Below the pieces are notes generated by a model, which worked only from the letters and a program-made list of their open reading frames with translations, did not search any database and had not been told where the DNA came from. 16,451 nucleotides of DNA, taken from NCBI GenBank assembly GCA_036273175.1, contig DASUIE010000317.1, positions 1 through 16,451 of the forward strand, in the 5' to 3' direction. The stretch comes from DATARH01 sp036273175. GTDB lineage: Bacteria > Pseudomonadota > Alphaproteobacteria > ATCC43930 > CGMCC-115725. A program made the position numbers and the translations under genes. This document shows, piece after piece, positions 14,100 to 16,451 of this stretch; the first letter of the stretch is position 1, and the number at the start of each line of letters is the position of its first letter.

Positions 14100-15428
14100 A
14101 TGACCGATACCGTAACCGCCGCCCCGGTCGAAGACGCCGAGCATCGGGCCAATCTGCGCAAGGCGGTCATCGCCGCCACGGTCGGCACGACGATCGAGTG
14201 GTACGATTTCTTCATCTACGGCACCGCCGCCGGGCTCGTCTTCGGCAAGCTCTATTTCCCGCACGAAGACCCGCTGACCGCGACCCTCGCCGCGTTCGGC
14301 ACCTATTTCATCGGCTTTATCGGCCGCCCGATCGGCGCCGCGATCTTCGGCCATTACGGCGACCGCATCGGCCGCAAGGCGACGCTGATCGCGACCCTGC
14401 TGGCGATGGGCATCGCCACCTTTCTGATCGCTTTCGTCCCCGGCTATGCCTCGATCGGCATCTGGGGCGCGGTGCTGCTGACGATCCTGCGGGTGATCCA
14501 GGGCATCGGCGTCGGCGGCGAGTGGGGCGGCTCGGTCCTCATTTCGATGGAATGGGCGCGCACCCATTCGAGCCGCGGCCTCGTCGCCTCCTGGCCGCAA
14601 TTCGGCGTGCCGAGCGGGCTCTTCCTGGCGAACCTCGCGATCCTCGCCTTCAGCGGGCTCTCCGGCGAGCAGTTTCAGAGCTGGGGCTGGCGCATTCCGT
14701 TTCTTCTCAGCATCGTCCTCGTCGGGATCGGGCTCTGGGTACGGCTCGGCATCCTCGAAACCCCGGTGTTCCAGCGCCTCGTCGCCGAGCGCAAGATCGA
14801 GCGCGCCCCGATCGCCGAGGTGATCCGCCGCCATCCGCGGGAGATCGTCCTTTCCGCCCTGGCGCGGATGGCCGAGCAGGCGCCGTTCTACATCTTCACC
14901 GCCTTTGTCTTCTCCTACGCGACCGGGACGCTGCACCTGTCGCGCGACCTGATCCTCACCGCGGTGCTGGTCGCCTCGCTGGTGTCGTTCGTGACGATCC
15001 CGCTCTCCGGCCACATCTCCGACCGGATCGGCCGCCGCCGCATGTACCTGATCGGCGCGGTCGTGATGGGCATTTTCGGGTTTATCTATTTCGCGATGAT
15101 CGACAGCGCCGCGCCGGCGGTCGTCTTTATCGCGATCGTGCTGTCGCTGATCCCGCACGACATGATGTACGGGCCGCAAGCCGCGCTGATCGCCGAGGCC
15201 TTCACCCCGCGGCTCAGGTACAGCGGCTCGTCGCTCGGCTACCAGCTCGCCTCGATTATCGCCGGCGGCCCCGCCCCGCTGATCGCGACGGCGCTGTTCG
15301 CCGCTTACCAGTCGGGCCAGGTGATCGCGGTCTACATCGCCGGCTGCGCGGTCGTCAGCGTGATCGCGGCGGCGCTGATGCCGGACCACACCGGCAAGGA
15401 CATCTCGGCGGAGTACGATCGGACCTAA
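14100..15428 (+). CDS. MFS transporter, MHS (metabolite:H+ symporter) family
   Basis: This 442-residue inner-membrane proton symporter of the MHS branch (ProP, KgtP, ShiA and citrate relatives) imports carboxylates or zwitterions. Family signatures include TVGTTIEWYDFFIYGTAAGL near the first helix, the cytoplasmic-loop motif GHYGDRIGRKATL (after TM2), IQGIGVGGEWGGSVLISMEW (TM4 region), and the second-half loop GHISDRIGRRRMYLIGA. Twelve hydrophobic segments can be counted by eye, and the length is slightly short but normal. Start ATG 14100 has a strong AGGAGG site. The gene is the last of the plus-strand run and overlaps the stop of the convergent secreted-protein ORF by 4 nt. Transport of an organic acid cleaved by the neighbouring ICL-type enzyme is an inference; the substrate is not readable. 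Confidence 0.93.
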   Translation: MTDTVTAAPVEDAEHRANLRKAVIAATVGTTIEWYDFFIYGTAAGLVFGKLYFPHEDPLTATLAAFGTYFIGFIGRPIGAAIFGHYGDRIGRKATLIATLLAMGIATFLIAFVPGYASIGIWGAVLLTILRVIQGIGVGGEWGGSVLISMEWARTHSSRGLVASWPQFGVPSGLFLANLAILAFSGLSGEQFQSWGWRIPFLLSIVLVGIGLWVRLGILETPVFQRLVAERKIERAPIAEVIRRHPREIVLSALARMAEQAPFYIFTAFVFSYATGTLHLSRDLILTAVLVASLVSFVTIPLSGHISDRIGRRRMYLIGAVVMGIFGFIYFAMIDSAAPAVVFIAIVLSLIPHDMMYGPQAALIAEAFTPRLRYSGSSLGYQLASIIAGGPAPLIATALFAAYQSGQVIAVYIAGCAVVSVIAAALMPDHTGKDISAEYDRT

Positions 15429-15856
15429 TCCAGCGCCGGTGCCATCCGTGGGCTGTCAAACCCGCCCGGACCATACGGCGCCCATTGCGCGGTCAACGAA
15501 CGGCTGCAGAGGAAGCGGGATAAGGAGCAAGCCGCATATGCGCTCGCAACTTCGCCGGTGAAGTCCGATCCTTGTATGCGCGCTTTCAGCGAGACCCCTC
15601 CCATGAACGACTTGCCAAAACCAGACGTCGATCCATCGGGTTTCACCGTTCCGGAGATCGTTTCGCCCCTCGTAGAATTGGAAGTGAGCACCCACTGGTT
15701 ATTGGAAATCCTCACATTCTTTGAGAATGGGCCGACGCCACCGCAATTATTATTTGCAGAAGCCGGCATCAAGGTGATGGTTCCAACATAATCACCATCG
15801 AACGGGGCAGCAGCGTTCTGGGAATGTTGTTGCCGCGTCGTGCGCTTGCCGTTCAT
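15425..15856 (-). CDS. Hypothetical FDG-type beta-domain protein (second half of a split pair)
   Basis: The function is unknown. The 143-residue ORF begins at an ATG overlapping the preceding ORF's TGA as ATGA. After a polar lead (MNGKRTTRQQHSQNAA) comes a small beta-rich domain starting APFDGDYVGTITL, continuing with NNNCGGVGPF, ETISGTVKPDGSTSGFG and FTGEVASAYAACSLS. That pattern resembles short secreted FDGxYxG domains common in alphaproteobacteria. It lacks a signal peptide of its own. The C-terminal 30 residues (RFLCSRSLTAQWAPYGPGGF onward) look atypical and may follow a small frameshift after ACSLS. Base composition (about 51% G+C over 15601-15780) is far below that of the neighbours, which suggests different ancestry. 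The 3' end overlaps the transporter stop by 4 nt. Confidence 0.55.
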   Translation of the reverse strand: MNGKRTTRQQHSQNAAAPFDGDYVGTITLMPASANNNCGGVGPFSKNVRISNNQWVLTSNSTRGETISGTVKPDGSTSGFGKSFMGGVSLKARIQGSDFTGEVASAYAACSLSRFLCSRSLTAQWAPYGPGGFDSPRMAPALD

Positions 15857-16086
15857 CGATGTATTTCCGCAGGCGCTGCTAATTCAGGATTGCCATTTAA
15901 TAGGCCCGTAACTTGCCCGGATACTGCACCATCTTTTACGTCGAAATAAGAATTCCATACGCCGCACCCCTCGGCATACGGCGCTTCTCCCTCCCAGCGT
16001 CCATCAAAGGGACTGGCGGCGTGACTGACACTCGCTGTCCCTGACATGCATAGCAAACCGAGCACGGCATTGCTCAATATCCGCAC
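15853..16086 (-). CDS. Small secreted FDG-type beta-domain protein, probably truncated
   Basis: The function is unknown. The 77-residue ORF starts at GTG (16086), with AGGA about 7 nt upstream. It opens with a clear Sec-type signal peptide, RILSNAVLGLLCMSGTASVS followed by HA, predicted to be cut before ASPFDG. The mature part (SPFDGRWEGEAPYAEGCGVW, then FDVKDGAVSGQV and LLNGNPE) resembles the start of FDGxWxG secreted domains, but jumps from the early strands to the late NGNPE-like segment, as if the middle were deleted. The ORF then ends in ATGA overlap with the following ORF, which carries a second FDG domain without a signal peptide. A single ancestral two-domain exported protein broken by frameshift or deletion is a likely origin. 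An in-frame start at 16155 exists, but it would bury the signal peptide. Confidence 0.55.
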   Translation of the reverse strand: MRILSNAVLGLLCMSGTASVSHAASPFDGRWEGEAPYAEGCGVWNSYFDVKDGAVSGQVTGLLNGNPELAAPAEIHR

Positions 16087-16138
16087 CTGCGTTCCTTCCC
16101 TGCACGTGAGGACGGTACCGAGACCGCCAAGCTCAGAA

Positions 16139-16167
16139 TTGCTCCGGCTCCCCACCGATGCTATATC
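16139..16167 (+). promoter_or_regulatory. Candidate sigma-70-like promoter for the secreted protein gene at 16193
   Basis: TTGCTC (16139-16144) and TATATC (16162-16167) are separated by 17 bp in an unusually AT-rich patch of the 106-bp divergent spacer, placing transcription start shortly before the ribosome site GGAGG (16181-16185). The hexamers are partial matches only. Confidence 0.4.
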
Positions 16168-16192
16168 AAATAAAACCTAGGGAGGAAATACA

Positions 16193-16451
16193 GTGGCAGA
16201 CATTCGCGTCATGGCGGTAGTGGCGGTGGCAGCCCTCGCCGCCAATTCAGCATCGGCCGATCCGCGCCTACCGGAAATCTCTCAAACCGGCGTTTTTGAG
16301 ACGGACGTCGTCGCGGCGGCCCAAGGGACGACCATTCCCGGGTCAGCGATTTATGCGTTACGCGACGGCACGACCGTGCACTATCTCGCGAGCAACCGAA
16401 GCCATGACCAGTATTCGGCTAATCCGAAAGCATATCCCGATATCGAGCCGG
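16193..16451 (+). CDS. Secreted protein, possibly YHS-domain-like, 3'-truncated by window edge
   Basis: The first 86 codons of a longer gene are present. GTG at 16193 has GGAGG 7 nt upstream. The N-terminus DIRVMAVVAVAALAANSASA is a Sec-type signal peptide with probable cleavage before DPRLPE. The mature part includes TGVFETDVVAAAQGTTIPGS, then AIYALRDGTTVHYLASNRSH and DQYSANPKAYPDIEP. The DG-x-x-x-x-(Y/F)-x-(A/S)-S-x-x-(H/R)-x-x-(Y/F)-x-x-(N/D)P-x-x-Y pattern is that of YHS-type domains (typically ADGVTYRFASAENRDLFAADP followed by a Tyr), which bind metal or occur in exported proteins of unknown function. The gene diverges from the split FDG-domain ORFs. The remainder lies outside the window, so completeness cannot be judged. 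Confidence 0.6.
   Translation, partial: MADIRVMAVVAVAALAANSASADPRLPEISQTGVFETDVVAAAQGTTIPGSAIYALRDGTTVHYLASNRSHDQYSANPKAYPDIEP

Noticed and set aside
14079..15389. Minus-strand 436-codon frame opposite the MHS transporter
   Set aside because: It is rich in Asp/Arg/Glu as the antisense of membrane-helix codons, with no domain pattern.
15558..15791. Plus-strand 77-codon frame in the low-GC segment
   Set aside because: It is antisense to the FDG-type domain, which has a recognisable pattern, and it has no Shine-Dalgarno or family resemblance.
1..16451. CRISPR arrays, tRNA or rRNA genes, insertion sequences, integrase or phage genes
   Set aside because: Reading both strands gave no regularly spaced repeats, no cloverleaf with CCA end, no transposase or integrase motif and no terminal inverted repeats.

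Overview
The window is a compact, very GC-rich stretch of bacterial chromosome. A hand count of 9001-9060 gives about 83% G+C. Shine-Dalgarno sites are classical, ATGA and TGATG stop/start overlaps are frequent, and the family mix (MHS transporter, PAQR/hemolysin III, ICL/PEP-mutase paralogues, short secreted FDG-type proteins, small RadC-adjacent coiled-coil protein) points to an alphaproteobacterium, probably a free-living aerobic heterotroph. The organism assignment is an inference from gene style; no rRNA or other phylogenetic marker lies in the window.

Layout. (1) 3-725 (+) is the 3' part of a short-chain dehydrogenase. (2) 676-8520 (-) is a tight run of six same-strand genes, in transcription order: FMN/PPOX-type flavoprotein, DAO-type FAD oxidoreductase, ICL/PEP-mutase-family enzyme, AhpD-like CxxC protein, large GH63-type glycosidase, glycogen-debranching-type amylo-1,6-glucosidase. 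Junctions are 6 nt, 4-nt overlap, 0 nt, 18 nt and 32-nt overlap, so one operon is plausible. (3) 8579-10080 (+) is a crotonase followed by radC, diverging from the operon across 58 bp. (4) 10085-12060 (-) holds a LVIVD-repeat propeller protein, an FlK-like hotdog thioesterase overlapping it by ATGA, and a small coiled-coil protein. (5) About 12093-12422 (+) is an in-frame relic of a SAM-dependent methyltransferase. (6) 12438-15428 (+) holds a second ICL/PEP-mutase-family enzyme with the KKCGH motif, a PAQR/hemolysin-III-like membrane protein whose normal start appears to be missing, and an MHS-family proton-coupled metabolite transporter. (7) 15425-16086 (-) is a markedly less GC-rich segment (about 51% over 15601-15780) with two overlapping small ORFs for secreted FDG-type beta domains. 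It diverges from a secreted, possibly YHS-like protein (16193 to the window end).

Functionally this is mostly metabolism: carbonyl/alcohol redox (SDR), alpha-glucan or glucoside cleavage (GDE and GH63), 2-oxo-acid C-C bond chemistry (two ICL-superfamily lyases), amine oxidation (DAO), CoA-ester handling (crotonase, thioesterase) and organic-acid uptake (MHS). No mobile element, phage gene, CRISPR array, tRNA or rRNA was seen, and no coherent new defence or biosynthetic system is obvious. The best leads are the thioesterase with a fluoroacetyl-CoA-thioesterase-like active site but an altered gate, the mixed six-gene operon, the methyltransferase relic, the start-less PAQR gene, and the low-GC island with split secreted domains.
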